Source of the DNA: Clostridium cuniculi
GTDB lineage: Bacteria; Bacillota; Clostridia; Clostridiales; Clostridiaceae
Assembly (NCBI RefSeq): GCF_004353185.1
Contig: NZ_SMUS01000005.1
Coordinates: 1-64,000, forward strand
Length of the DNA: 64,000 nucleotides
Direction of reading: 5' to 3'
Below the pieces are notes generated by a model. It saw nothing but the letters and a program-made list of their open reading frames with translations, was not told where the DNA came from and did no database searches. The position numbers and the translations under genes were made by a program. Positions 35,931 to 44,900 of the stretch are shown here, in pieces (the first letter of the stretch is position 1; every line of letters starts with the position of its first letter).

Positions 35931-35979
35931 AATATTTTAACTTTTAATTCAACTTTTCCTATATATCTAATTATTTATA

Positions 35980-36807
35980 TTATCCCTTTATTCCCCCAAT
36001 AGATATACCGTTCATAATCTTCTTATGTAAGAACATATAAACTACAACTATTGGCATTGTAATTATTGTAGATGCAGCCATTAATAATTCGTATCTGTTT
36101 CCTACATCTGATTGGAATGCAGTTAATCCATTTGCAAGTAATCTCATATTATCACTATTTGTAACAAGTAGTGGCCATAAGAATGCATTCCATGAGTTTA
36201 TTCCTACTAATATACAAATTGTAATAATTGATGGCTTAGCCATAGGTACAACTATTCTCCATAAAAACTTCCAATCACTTGCACCATCTATTTTTGCTGC
36301 ATAATATAATTGTTTTGGAATCTTTAAGAAGAATTCTCTAAGCATATAAATATACAATACATTTGCCATATAAGGTACAAATAATGCTGAATAACTATCA
36401 ATTAAATTTAATGCTGAAATTGTTTTGAAATTAGTTACTATTAATACTTCTCCTGGTATCATCATTGAAGCTAAGAAAATAGCAAATATTAAATCTCTTC
36501 CCTTAAATTCAAGATGTGAAAAAGCAAATGCTGATAATATTGAAATTACAACTGTACTAACAATACTTAAAGCTGTAACTATTATTGTATTTATAAAATA
36601 TCTTCCAAAAGGAGCCATTGCTAATGCAGTACTAAAGTTACCCCACATAAATTTCTCTGGAACCATTGTTGGTGGTGTCTGAATAACTTCAAAACTTGAC
36701 TTTAAAGACGATGCTATCATCCAATAAAATGGGAATAGCGTTATAATAGCAAAGACAACTAATAAGAAGTATTTAATGAATGCTTTAAAATTATTTTTAT
36801 TTTTCAT
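35980..36807 (-). CDS. carbohydrate ABC transporter permease (UgpE/MalG-like)
   Basis: An inner-membrane permease of 275 aa with six predicted membrane segments. The cytoplasmic EAA loop that contacts the ATPase is seen as YAAKIDGASDWKFLWRIVVPMAKPS. The N-terminal FALITLFPFYWMIASSLKS-type segment is typical of MalG-family proteins. It lies eleven bases after the other permease, with AGAGGTGTAAAT before the ATG. It acts with the permease at 36819-37691, the ATPase at 37685-38728 and the binding protein. Confidence 0.9.
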   Translation of the reverse strand: MKNKNNFKAFIKYFLLVVFAIITLFPFYWMIASSLKSSFEVIQTPPTMVPEKFMWGNFSTALAMAPFGRYFINTIIVTALSIVSTVVISILSAFAFSHLEFKGRDLIFAIFLASMMIPGEVLIVTNFKTISALNLIDSYSALFVPYMANVLYIYMLREFFLKIPKQLYYAAKIDGASDWKFLWRIVVPMAKPSIITICILVGINSWNAFLWPLLVTNSDNMRLLANGLTAFQSDVGNRYELLMAASTIITMPIVVVYMFLHKKIMNGISIGGIKG

Positions 36808-36818
36808 ATTTACACCTC

Positions 36819-37691
36819 TTAGTAATGAATCTTATTACGAGCAACTGTTTTTTGTACTAAAGTAACAGTTAATATTATAATTAATAGAACAACTGAAGCA
36901 GCAAATGCTAGTGGGAAATCTTGATCTCCATAGAATCTATCAATTATATATCTAACAACAGTTGAAACTGCACCATCTAATGTACGTCCTCCAAATAGAA
37001 CATAAACTTCCGTGTAAACTTTAAAAGCAGCTATTAAACTAATAACATATGTATAAGCAATCATAGGAGAAACTAATTTAACAGTTATCTTTCTAAATAT
37101 AGTTCCACTTGTAGCCTGATCGATTTTAGCAGCTTGATAATATTGTGGATTTATTGATGCAATACCTGTAGTTAATATTAAGGTATTAAAAGCCAAACTC
37201 TTCCATACAGCAAATATTATTAATGCTACCATTGCATACTTAGGATCATTAAGCCAGTTTATAGGATTTATTCCTATTTTCCCTAATAAGAAATTAATAA
37301 TTCCATATTCAGAGTTAAATAACCAAGACCATACTATCCCTATAGCAACTAGTGAAGTTACATAAGGTAAAAAGTAAATACTTTGGAATATACCTCTCAC
37401 TTTTTCATTTCTTATATTAGCTAAAGCATTAGCTATTAGCAAAGAAATAAATACTGATAGAGCTGGAACTATAGCAGCATAAATTACAGTGTTAATTAAA
37501 GATTGTATAAACCTTTTGTCTTGGAACAGATATTTATATGATCCAAATCCAAAAACAAATCCACTAGCTTTAGTTTCATCAAAACTAAAAATTATTGTAT
37601 TAATTATAGGATAAAATACAAAAACAGCAAGTATTATAAGTGCAGGTAGTAAATATATATATCCCTTAAATTTATTTGTCTTCTTTAGCAT
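36819..37691 (-). CDS. carbohydrate ABC transporter permease (UgpA/MalF-like)
   Basis: A 290-aa permease with six predicted membrane segments: LLPALIILAVFVFYPIINTI begins it, and the EAA loop reads YYQAAKIDQATSGTIFRKITVKLVSP. It pairs with the MalG-like permease to form the channel. Its start overlaps the end of the ATPase gene by seven bases, with AGGAG upstream, so translation is coupled. Confidence 0.9.
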   Translation of the reverse strand: MLKKTNKFKGYIYLLPALIILAVFVFYPIINTIIFSFDETKASGFVFGFGSYKYLFQDKRFIQSLINTVIYAAIVPALSVFISLLIANALANIRNEKVRGIFQSIYFLPYVTSLVAIGIVWSWLFNSEYGIINFLLGKIGINPINWLNDPKYAMVALIIFAVWKSLAFNTLILTTGIASINPQYYQAAKIDQATSGTIFRKITVKLVSPMIAYTYVISLIAAFKVYTEVYVLFGGRTLDGAVSTVVRYIIDRFYGDQDFPLAFAASVVLLIIILTVTLVQKTVARNKIHY

Positions 37692-38728
37692 TTTGTTATG
37701 AACTCCTCACTTTCAGCATCAAACACATAACTCTTGCCTGTCTTTGGCTTAATTATTAACTCAGCACCTTCATCAATAAAGAACTCTTTATCAACTAACA
37801 TTTTGTATTTAATCCCGTTATGATCTAATGTTAACAATCTTTCTCTACCTAATATTTCTACTGTAACAACTTTAGTTTTTAATCCCTTATCTGCTACTTC
37901 AAAATCTTCTGCTCTTACCCCTAAAATAACCTTTGATTTATTTTTAGGTAAATTTTCTATTGTTAACGAATCAATAATAGAAGTTCCTTCTTTACATTCT
38001 AAATTTATAAAGTTCATTTCTGGACTTCCTATAAAAGATGCAACAAATTTATTTACCGGATTCATATATATATCACTAGGTGATGAAACTTGTTGTATTG
38101 CACCATCTTTCATTAATACAATTTCATCTGAAATAGACATAGCCTCTTCTTGATCGTGAGTTACAAATATAGCTGTAACCCCTGTTTCCTTTTGAATTCT
38201 TCTAATTTCTTGTCTTGTTTCAACTCTTAACTTTGTATCTAAGTTTGATAAAGGTTCATCAAGAAGTAGAATATCTGGCTTCTTTGCTAATGCTCTTGCA
38301 ATAGCAACTCTTTGTTGTTGTCCTCCAGAAAGTTGAGCTGGCTTTTTATCTAATTGACTTTCAATTTTTACAATCTTAGCAACCTCTAATGCTCTTTTTT
38401 CTGCTTCTGCTTTATCCCACTTTAAATTTTTTAAAGGAAATAATATATTTTCTCTTACAGTCATATGTGGATATAATGCATAATTTTGGAATACTAATCC
38501 TATTCCTAATTCTTCTGGTTCTAATCCAGTTACATCTCTATCTCCAAAATAAATCTTTCCACTATGTGGTTTATGAATTCCTGAGATAGTAAATAATGTT
38601 GTTGATTTCCCTGATCCTGAAGGTCCTAATAATGAAACTAACTTTCCTTTCGGAATTTGTAAAGTAACTTCATTAAGTGCCTTAAAATCTCCAAATTTTA
38701 CAACTAGTTTCTCTAGTCTTATTCCCAT
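37685..38728 (-). CDS. ABC transporter ATPase of the UgpC/MsmK type
   Basis: The energising subunit (347 aa) of a CUT1-family sugar importer. Walker A is GPSGSGKST, Q-loop is VFQNYALYPHMTV, signature is LSGGQQQRVAIARALAKKPDILLLDEPLSNLD (signature plus Walker B, residues about 130-162), and the H-loop is VTHDQEEAM. A C-terminal OB-fold regulatory domain begins near residue 235. It is first in the operon, with a promoter and cre-like site upstream (38803-38840). Such ATPases can serve several sugar importers. Confidence 0.93.
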   Translation of the reverse strand: MGIRLEKLVVKFGDFKALNEVTLQIPKGKLVSLLGPSGSGKSTTLFTISGIHKPHSGKIYFGDRDVTGLEPEELGIGLVFQNYALYPHMTVRENILFPLKNLKWDKAEAEKRALEVAKIVKIESQLDKKPAQLSGGQQQRVAIARALAKKPDILLLDEPLSNLDTKLRVETRQEIRRIQKETGVTAIFVTHDQEEAMSISDEIVLMKDGAIQQVSSPSDIYMNPVNKFVASFIGSPEMNFINLECKEGTSIIDSLTIENLPKNKSKVILGVRAEDFEVADKGLKTKVVTVEILGRERLLTLDHNGIKYKMLVDKEFFIDEGAELIIKPKTGKSYVFDAESEEFITKC

Positions 38729-38802
38729 TGATAATTCACCTCATGTTTTTTTTAATACATATACTATTAAATACAAAAACCGCTAGATTTTCGCGCTATT
38801 AC

Positions 38803-38840
38803 AGAATACGACAATAACTTTGTCTTTGTCAACGTTTTTC
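38803..38840 (-). promoter_or_regulatory. promoter with overlapping cre-like site of the sugar ABC operon
   Basis: On the minus strand TTGACA (38832-38827) and TATTCT (38808-38803) are spaced by 18 bases. GAAAAACGTTGACA (38840-38827) matches the CcpA consensus at 12 of 14 positions and overlaps the -35, suggesting carbon catabolite repression. Confidence 0.55.
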
Positions 38841-39011
38841 CCACTTTCCGCTCTTTGTATTTTAAATTTTTTATCAATAATATTAAATTAATCCATATTA
38901 TTCTAATTTTCATACATTTATATGTAAATTTAACCTATATTTAAAATTTTATCTACAAATACCCTACTAATATTATCGATATAAATTTAGTACTCAAATT
39001 TATTGGTAATG

Positions 39012-39068
39012 AGTAATATTAATATAAGTTTTTATATTTTTAATATAAAAACTTATATTAATATTACT
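39012..39068. repeat. 25-bp perfect inverted repeat in intergenic DNA
   Basis: The arms 39012-39036 and 39044-39068 are perfect reverse complements over 25 bases with a 7-base loop. The sequence is almost pure A/T. The surrounding 38841-39146 contains no gene that I can support. The hairpin lies downstream of the small minus-strand frame at 39147-39296, but no T tract follows. Confidence 0.85.
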
Positions 39069-39146
39069 TATACTTTCCTAATTATATTTTTTTATGTTTA
39101 CCATTTTTTTCTCCAATGTTATTACTTATATTTTTTTCATTAATTG

Positions 39147-39296
39147 TTATTTAATTAACCTACTAATTATATCTTTAACCTCTCTTTTAATATTCTTATA
39201 ATAATATTTATAAAAATTTTTAATTTCGTAAACGTTCTCCAATATAGCATCACAAGTAATAAAAGTTATAATAGCAAATTCATCCCATTTATCCAT
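39147..39296 (-). CDS. small 49-aa protein, function unknown
   Basis: A minus-strand frame starting ATG at 39296 with GAGAGGT nine bases upstream. It encodes a 49-residue peptide that begins MDKWDEFAIITFITCDA, has an aromatic/basic middle (NFYKYYYKNIKREV) and ends SRLIK. It sits in a 730-bp gap between the ABC operon and plsY. The composition is protein-like and amphipathic, but I do not recognise a family and chance cannot be excluded in AT-rich DNA. Confidence 0.45.
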   Translation of the reverse strand: MDKWDEFAIITFITCDAILENVYEIKNFYKYYYKNIKREVKDIISRLIK

Positions 39297-39398
39297 ATAA
39301 GATTTACCTCTCACTTCTTAATGTTATATTGTATGTTACTCTTTATATTATTGCTATTAAGACTATAAGCTTAGTAACTTTTTATTTATAAATATTTC

Positions 39399-39427
39399 TT
39401 GCATAATTTAATATTCTTAAATATTAT
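39399..39427 (+). promoter_or_regulatory. candidate promoter of plsY
   Basis: TTGCAT (39399-39404), 17 bases, TATTAT (39422-39427), 31 bases before the plsY ATG. Confidence 0.5.
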
Positions 39428-39457
39428 ATTTATGTAAAGATATATAAGGAGGTATAT

Positions 39458-40048
39458 ATGCTACCATTATTAATTGTTTTTTCATATCTTATGGGATCAA
39501 TTCCTAGCGGATATATTTTAGTAAAAAAGAAACTTAATAAAGATGTAAGAAAATATGGAAGTGGTAACATTGGTGCTACCAATGTTAGAAGAGTTGCAGG
39601 TGAAAAACTTTCAAAAATAACAGCAATATGTGATATGATAAAAGCCATTATTCCAGTACTATTAACACGTATTTTAATTTGGAGTGATATACTAAAAACT
39701 GATGCAAGTTTAAGTTTATCATTAGTAGCCATTGCAGCAATATTAGGACATAACTATACTATCTTTTTAAAATTTAAAGGTGGTAAAGGTGTAGCTACTT
39801 CTGCAGCTGCTTTTATGATAGTTCTTCCTATACCTTTTTTAATTACAGCTGTAATTTTCTTCGGCTTAAAATTGGTAACAAAAATTGTTTCAATTCGTTC
39901 TTTAGCTGCTGGTGTTACATTATTTTTATCAACTCTTTTATTAGGCTATAATAAATATTATGTTTATGCTACTCTTTTTACTTGCCTTTTAGTATTTTGG
40001 AGACATAAAAGTAACATTGCTAGATTAATTAAAGGTGAAGAAAAATAA
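39458..40048 (+). CDS. plsY: acyl-phosphate:glycerol-3-phosphate acyltransferase PlsY
   Basis: An integral membrane enzyme (196 aa) that makes lysophosphatidic acid, the first step of phospholipid synthesis in Gram-positive bacteria. The three conserved motifs are visible: MGSIPSGYIL near the start, KYGSGNIGATNVRRVAG, and HNYTIFLKFKGGKGVATS. Several hydrophobic segments span the rest. AAGGAGGT precedes the ATG, and a terminator follows at 40056-40089. It lies on the opposite strand from the ABC operon; if that operon imports glycerol-3-phosphate it would feed this enzyme (inference). Confidence 0.95.
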   Translation: MLPLLIVFSYLMGSIPSGYILVKKKLNKDVRKYGSGNIGATNVRRVAGEKLSKITAICDMIKAIIPVLLTRILIWSDILKTDASLSLSLVAIAAILGHNYTIFLKFKGGKGVATSAAAFMIVLPIPFLITAVIFFGLKLVTKIVSIRSLAAGVTLFLSTLLLGYNKYYVYATLFTCLLVFWRHKSNIARLIKGEEK

Positions 40049-40055
40049 ATTTTAT

Positions 40056-40089
40056 AAAAACACTGAATTATATTTATATCAGTGTTTTT
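40056..40089 (+). terminator. terminator of plsY
   Basis: AAAACACTGA (40056-40065) pairs with TCAGTGTTTT (40078-40087), followed by TTTCTTT. Confidence 0.85.
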
Positions 40090-40104
40090 TCTTTAGGAGG
40101 TTTT

Positions 40105-40365
40105 ATGAAATTTATATTTGTTTATATAGTATTTACCAACATACTACTTTTTACTCTTATGGCCATAGATAAACAAAAAGCTAAGTTGAGACAATGGCGA
40201 ATAAGTGAAAAAACACTTTTTATATTAGCTCTTATAGGTGGTAGTATTGGAGGAATACTTGGAATGTATACTTTTAGACATAAAACAAAACACCTAAAAT
40301 TCACATTAGGATTTCCAGCTATTATTTTACTTCAATTAACAGCTATATTCTTATTTTTTAATTAG
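40105..40365 (+). CDS. DUF1294 small membrane protein
   Basis: An 86-aa protein with two or three predicted membrane segments. The family hallmark AIDKQKAKLRQWRISEKTL is followed by ALIGGSIGGILGMYTFRHKTKH and a final hydrophobic helix. AGGAGGTTTT precedes the ATG, overlapping the end of the plsY terminator T run. The function of DUF1294 proteins is not established. Confidence 0.9.
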   Translation: MKFIFVYIVFTNILLFTLMAIDKQKAKLRQWRISEKTLFILALIGGSIGGILGMYTFRHKTKHLKFTLGFPAIILLQLTAIFLFFN

Positions 40366-40414
40366 AGTTTTGCATTGTTAATTTTTTATTCATTACTTGT
40401 TAATATAAAATAAA

Positions 40415-40443
40415 TTGTACAACTCTTTAATTTATATTATAAT
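40415..40443 (+). promoter_or_regulatory. candidate promoter of the zinc-ribbon membrane protein gene
   Basis: TTGTAC (40415-40420), 17 bases, TATAAT (40438-40443), 48 bases before the ATG. Confidence 0.65.
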
Positions 40444-40490
40444 TATTTTTAAAAACTATATATTTAATTTTTCTACTTTGGGGTGATTAT

Positions 40491-40913
40491 ATGAACTTTT
40501 TAAATGGCACTTATGGATTTGATTTATTATCAATAATATTAGTTCTTATATCTTGTATACTTAATATTTTTGATTACACTAGAATTTTAGGAGCACTTAT
40601 TTTAATTTATGCTGTATATAGGGCATTTTCAAAAAAAATATATAAAAGAAAAGATGAATATAATGTTTTCTATACATATACAAATAAATTTTTAAAAAAA
40701 TTTGGTAAATCTATCCCTTATAATTTACCTGTATATGATTTAAATAATTTATCTTATATGTTTGAGAACATAAAAATAAAATATACTCAATTTCGTAACT
40801 ATAAAATCACTAAATGTCCTAACTGTAAACAAAAGCTTAGACTTCCAAGAGGTAAAGGTAATATAGTTGTTACTTGTAAAAAATGTTCAACTAAATTTGA
40901 TTTTAGAACTTAA
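40491..40913 (+). CDS. membrane protein with C-terminal zinc ribbon, function unknown
   Basis: A 140-aa protein with an N-terminal hydrophobic region of one or two membrane helices (about residues 10-48), a basic juxtamembrane segment, then a C-terminal zinc ribbon CPNCKQ...CKKC (about residues 113-136) similar to small anti-sigma-like or RNA-polymerase-type ribbons. GGGGTGATT precedes the ATG. It has its own promoter and terminator. The soluble ribbon probably faces the cytoplasm by the positive-inside rule (inference). Confidence 0.75.
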   Translation: MNFLNGTYGFDLLSIILVLISCILNIFDYTRILGALILIYAVYRAFSKKIYKRKDEYNVFYTYTNKFLKKFGKSIPYNLPVYDLNNLSYMFENIKIKYTQFRNYKITKCPNCKQKLRLPRGKGNIVVTCKKCSTKFDFRT

Positions 40914-40923
40914 TAATTAAAAT

Positions 40924-40950
40924 AAAAAGGGTCATAAAGGCCCTTTTTTT
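40924..40950 (+). terminator. terminator of the zinc-ribbon membrane protein gene
   Basis: AAAGGGTC pairs with GGCCCTTT (one G-U) and is followed by a T run; it can also serve the convergent methyltransferase gene. Confidence 0.75.
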
Positions 40951-40960
40951 ATTTTCTATG

Positions 40961-41764
40961 TTAATTAATAGGCTTTTCGCCTTTTGCTATTAAGTTTAAA
41001 AATATTATTGTACATTTCTCTCTCTGAGAACTATCGCTACAAATTCTCATAATTTTAGCTAATCTCGGATTACTTCTACTAACCATTTTAATTATCTCTG
41101 GGGGTAATTTATTATCTCCAAGTATATTTTTTATACCAACCAAATCACTATGAACAGTTACCGCTTCAAAATCTAACTGTTCAAAGCCCGTATATTTTAG
41201 CATTTTAAGAAGTTTACGTCCAATTTCTCTATTCCACCCTGCCCTTTTTTCTATCTGACTAATAAAACCTCTCCCACTTTTAAATAACATATCTGGATCA
41301 CTTACCCCATACATTCCTCTATCTGAATCAATAATTGCGACTATTCCTCCTGGTTTTAATAATCTATATATTTCTCTCGTTGCATCCATAGGGTTTTCTA
41401 GATGCTGAAATACAAATCTACAAACTACAAAATCATAACTATTTTCTTTAAGACCACTGTTTTTTATAGAGCCAAACTTTAAATTAAGTCTATTCTCTTC
41501 ATAATCACTTAAACGCTCCTTTGAGATATCAAATAATTTCTTATCCACTTCTAAAGCAGTTACACAACTATGTGGTAAGTTTTCTAATAATAATTCGGTA
41601 TATGCTCCTGTTCCTGAGCCAACATCTAATATCCTCATTCCATCCTTAAGTCCTAACCACTTTAAAGTTCTAAATTCTTTTTTCCACCCTAATTTAGCTT
41701 GAGTTTCAAGTCTATTTACCTCATTATTAAATCCAAGAATATTATAAATTGAATTGTAGCTCAC
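40961..41764 (-). CDS. class I SAM-dependent methyltransferase
   Basis: A 267-aa Rossmann-fold methyltransferase. Motif I is MRILDVGSGTGAYTELL, motif II acidic residue is in TALEVDKKLFDIS, motif IV is YDFVVCRFVFQHLENP, and LLKPGGIVAIIDSD is the post-motif strand, so the Methyltransf_25/11 pattern is complete. The substrate is unknown. AAAGGAGACTAATG gives the start. It lies between polC and plsY and shares no obvious function with its neighbours. Confidence 0.88.
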   Translation of the reverse strand: MSYNSIYNILGFNNEVNRLETQAKLGWKKEFRTLKWLGLKDGMRILDVGSGTGAYTELLLENLPHSCVTALEVDKKLFDISKERLSDYEENRLNLKFGSIKNSGLKENSYDFVVCRFVFQHLENPMDATREIYRLLKPGGIVAIIDSDRGMYGVSDPDMLFKSGRGFISQIEKRAGWNREIGRKLLKMLKYTGFEQLDFEAVTVHSDLVGIKNILGDNKLPPEIIKMVSRSNPRLAKIMRICSDSSQREKCTIIFLNLIAKGEKPIN

Positions 41765-41846
41765 ATTAGTCTCCTTTAATTATTACTTAAATACATTTTA
41801 TGTTTTGCATACAATAATTGTTCGTATTTTTATTTGTATAATTTAT

Positions 41847-41930
41847 CTATAAAATAAATTTAAGTAAAAGCGGAAATGTTATTAAGGATAATATTATAGT
41901 TACAAAAACTATAATAGCTGAATATTCTTT
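41847..41930 (-). pseudogene. possible C-terminal remnant of a membrane transporter
   Basis: A 27-codon open stretch with no start, beginning KEYSAIIVFVTIILSLITF and continuing PLLLKFIL to a TAG stop. It looks like the last membrane helix of a transporter such as the auxin-efflux-carrier (AEC) family, whose proteins end in a similar L-S-hydrophobic-T-hydrophobic-P segment. An in-frame TAA (41931-41933) cuts it upstream, next to the polC terminator. This is short, and chance in AT-rich DNA is possible. Confidence 0.3.
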
Positions 41931-41936
41931 TTAAAT

Positions 41937-41969
41937 AAAAAAGACTAACCACCATTGATTAGTCCTTTT
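41937..41969 (-). terminator. terminator of polC
   Basis: On the minus strand AGGACTAA pairs with TTAGTCTT (one G-U) across a 10-base loop, followed by TTTT. It lies 12 bases past the polC stop. Confidence 0.8.
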
Positions 41970-41980
41970 AAGTGTTTATT

Positions 41981-44900
41981 TTAAAATAATGATAATTGAT
42001 TTGTTTCAGACATACCTTCTAAACAACCATGATTACTTAATGTCTCAATTACAGTTTTAGATACCTTTGATCTTAATCTTAGATCTTCTTTTGATATAAA
42101 TTCACCATCTTTTCTTGCTTCTGCAATTGATTTAGCTGCGTTTACTCCCACCCCTTGTAAAGAACTTAGTGGTGGTCTTAATGCATTATCTACTATTAAG
42201 AATTTAGTTGCATCTGATTTATATAAATCTACCTTAAGCATTTTAAATCCTCTTTTATACATTTCAAAAGAAAGCTCTAAAACAGTTATTAATCCCTTGT
42301 CTTTTACAGTAGCTTGATTACCAAGTGCATATAACTCCTGAAGTTTTGCATGAACTGCAGTTTCTCCCTTACATATTAAATCTGCATCAAAATCATCTGC
42401 ACCTCTTACTGTAAAGTAAGTTGCATAATATGCAAGTGGATAATATACCTTATAATAAGCAACTCTAACAGCCATCATAACATAAGCAACGGCATGACCT
42501 TTAGGGAACATGTACTTGATTCTTTTACAGCTTTCTATATACCAATCCTCAACATTATTTTCCTTCATGGTTTTTTCAAACTCTTCTGTTAAGCCCTTAC
42601 CTTTTCTTACACTTTCCATTATTGTAAATGCAGTTTTAGGCTCAACACCTTTATACATAAGATAAACCATGATATCGTCTCTTGTTGCAATACAATCTCT
42701 AAGGGTAGTATATCCTTCTTTAATGAAGTATTGAGCATTATTAAGCCAAACGTCAGTACCATGAGAAAGTCCAGATATTCTAACTAAATCTGAGAATGTT
42801 TGTGGTTGTGTATCTACAAGCATTTGACGAACGAATTTTGTTCCAAACTCTGGTAAACCATAAGAACCAACTTCACATTCAAGTTCTTCTTTTGTAACAC
42901 CTAAAGCTTCAGGCGATGTAAATAGAGACAGTACTTTTTTATCATTAAGAGGTATAGTCTTTGGATCTAAACCTGTTATATCTTGTAACATTCTAAGTAC
43001 TGTCGGATCGTCGTGACCCAGTATATCAAGCTTTAAGAGTCTTCCTGAAATAGAATGGTAATCAAAATGTGTAGTTGTTACATCTGATGTAGCATCATCT
43101 GCTGGTCTTTGTATGGGTGTAAAATTATAAACATCTGTATAATTAGGTACAACCATGATTCCACCTGGATGCTGTCCTGTTGTTCTTTTAATACCTGTAC
43201 ATCCAATAGTTAATCTTTCAATTTCTGCTTGGGATGCAATTATCCCTTTTTGGTCTAAGTATTTCTTAACAAATCCATAAGCTGTTTTTTCTGCAACTGT
43301 ACCTATTGTTCCAGCTTTAAATACGTATCCCTTTCCGAATAAAACTTCTGTGTATTTATGAATATCACCTTGGTTATCTCCAGAGAAGTTTAAGTCGATA
43401 TCAGGTTCTTTATCTCCCTCAAATCCTAAGAAAGTTTCGAATGGAATATCGTGACCATCTTTTATATAAGGTACACCACAATCTGGACAATCCTTATCTT
43501 CTAAATCGGCTCCTGAACTTACAGAACCATCTAAGAAGAAATGTGACTTCTTACACTTAGGACATACATAATGTGGTGGCAATCCATTAACCTCTGTTAT
43601 ATCTGACATGGTTGCAACGAAAGATGAACCAACAGATCCTCTTGAACCTACTAGATATCCATCTGAATAAGATTTTGCAACTAACTTTTGTGCAATTAGA
43701 TAAAGTACAGCATATCCGTTATTTATAATAGAATTTAACTCTTTATCTAATCTTTTTTGTACTACTTCCGGAAGTGGATCACCGTATATAGAGTGAACTT
43801 TACTCATTGTCATATTTCTAATCTCATCATCTGCACCTTCAATCTTAGGTGGATAAGTTTCATCAGGAATAGGTTTTAAATTTTCTTCTACAGAATTTGC
43901 TATTGCTTGTGGATTCTTAATAACTACTTCTTTAGCAATATCACTTCCTAAATAAGCAAATTCTTTTAACATCTCTTCTGTAGTTCTTAAATAAAGAGGA
44001 GGTTGATTATCAGCATCTCCAAATCCTTGTCCTGCCATAATTATTCTTCTAAATGCTTCATCATGTGGATCTAGAAAATGAACATCACAAGTTGCTACGG
44101 TAGGCTTATTAATTTCCTTTGCTAAATCATAAATTTTTCTATTAATGTCCTTAAGTTCATCTTCATCCTTTACTGAACCTTTTTCAATCATATAAGCATT
44201 ATTGGCAATAGGTTGAATTTCTACATAATCATAAAAACTCATTACCTCTTTTATTTCTTCATCACTTTTACCACCAACTACAGATCTATAAATTTCTCCA
44301 GCTTCGCAAGCACCTCCAATTATAAGTCCTTCTCTCATTTCCATAAGTCTAGACCTTTTAGTTCTTGGCCTTCTAAAGAAATTATCTATATGTGCTTCTG
44401 ATACAAGTTTATATAAATTCCTAATTCCAGCTTGAGTTTTAGCTAAAATTATTATGTGGTAAGTTGGTAATTTTTTAATATCAACTTTTTCTAAGAATAT
44501 TTTATTTAGATCTTCTAAAGTTTCTACTTCCAATTCTTCTTTTATCTTTTTGAAGCATTCAACTAAAATATCAGCTGTTGCCTTAGCATCATCTACGGCC
44601 CTATGATGACTTTCAAGCTTAACCCCTAAATGTTTCGCTACAAGATTTAATTTTACAGATTTTAATTCTGGATATAAAAATCTACAAAGTGGAACTGTAT
44701 CCACTATAGTTGGTGAAAATTCCAAACCTAAATCATTGCAATTCTTAGATATAAAGCTACAGTCAAAACTTGCATTATGTGCTACAACAACTGAATCCCC
44801 TATAAACTCTATAAACCTTGGTAATACCTCTTCTATTGCCTGTGCATCACTTACCATATCATCATTTATTCCTGTAAGTTCTGTTATATTATAAGGTATC

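Noticed and set aside
40491-40913. Zinc-ribbon membrane protein as an anti-sigma factor
   Set aside because: No sigma factor gene is adjacent, and the ribbon has a CxxC...CxxC pattern with no HxxxC anti-sigma motif.
26776-41764. Prophage or integrated element between rimP and polC
   Set aside because: No integrase, structural phage gene, tRNA or att-like direct repeat is visible; the genes look like ordinary chromosomal ones.
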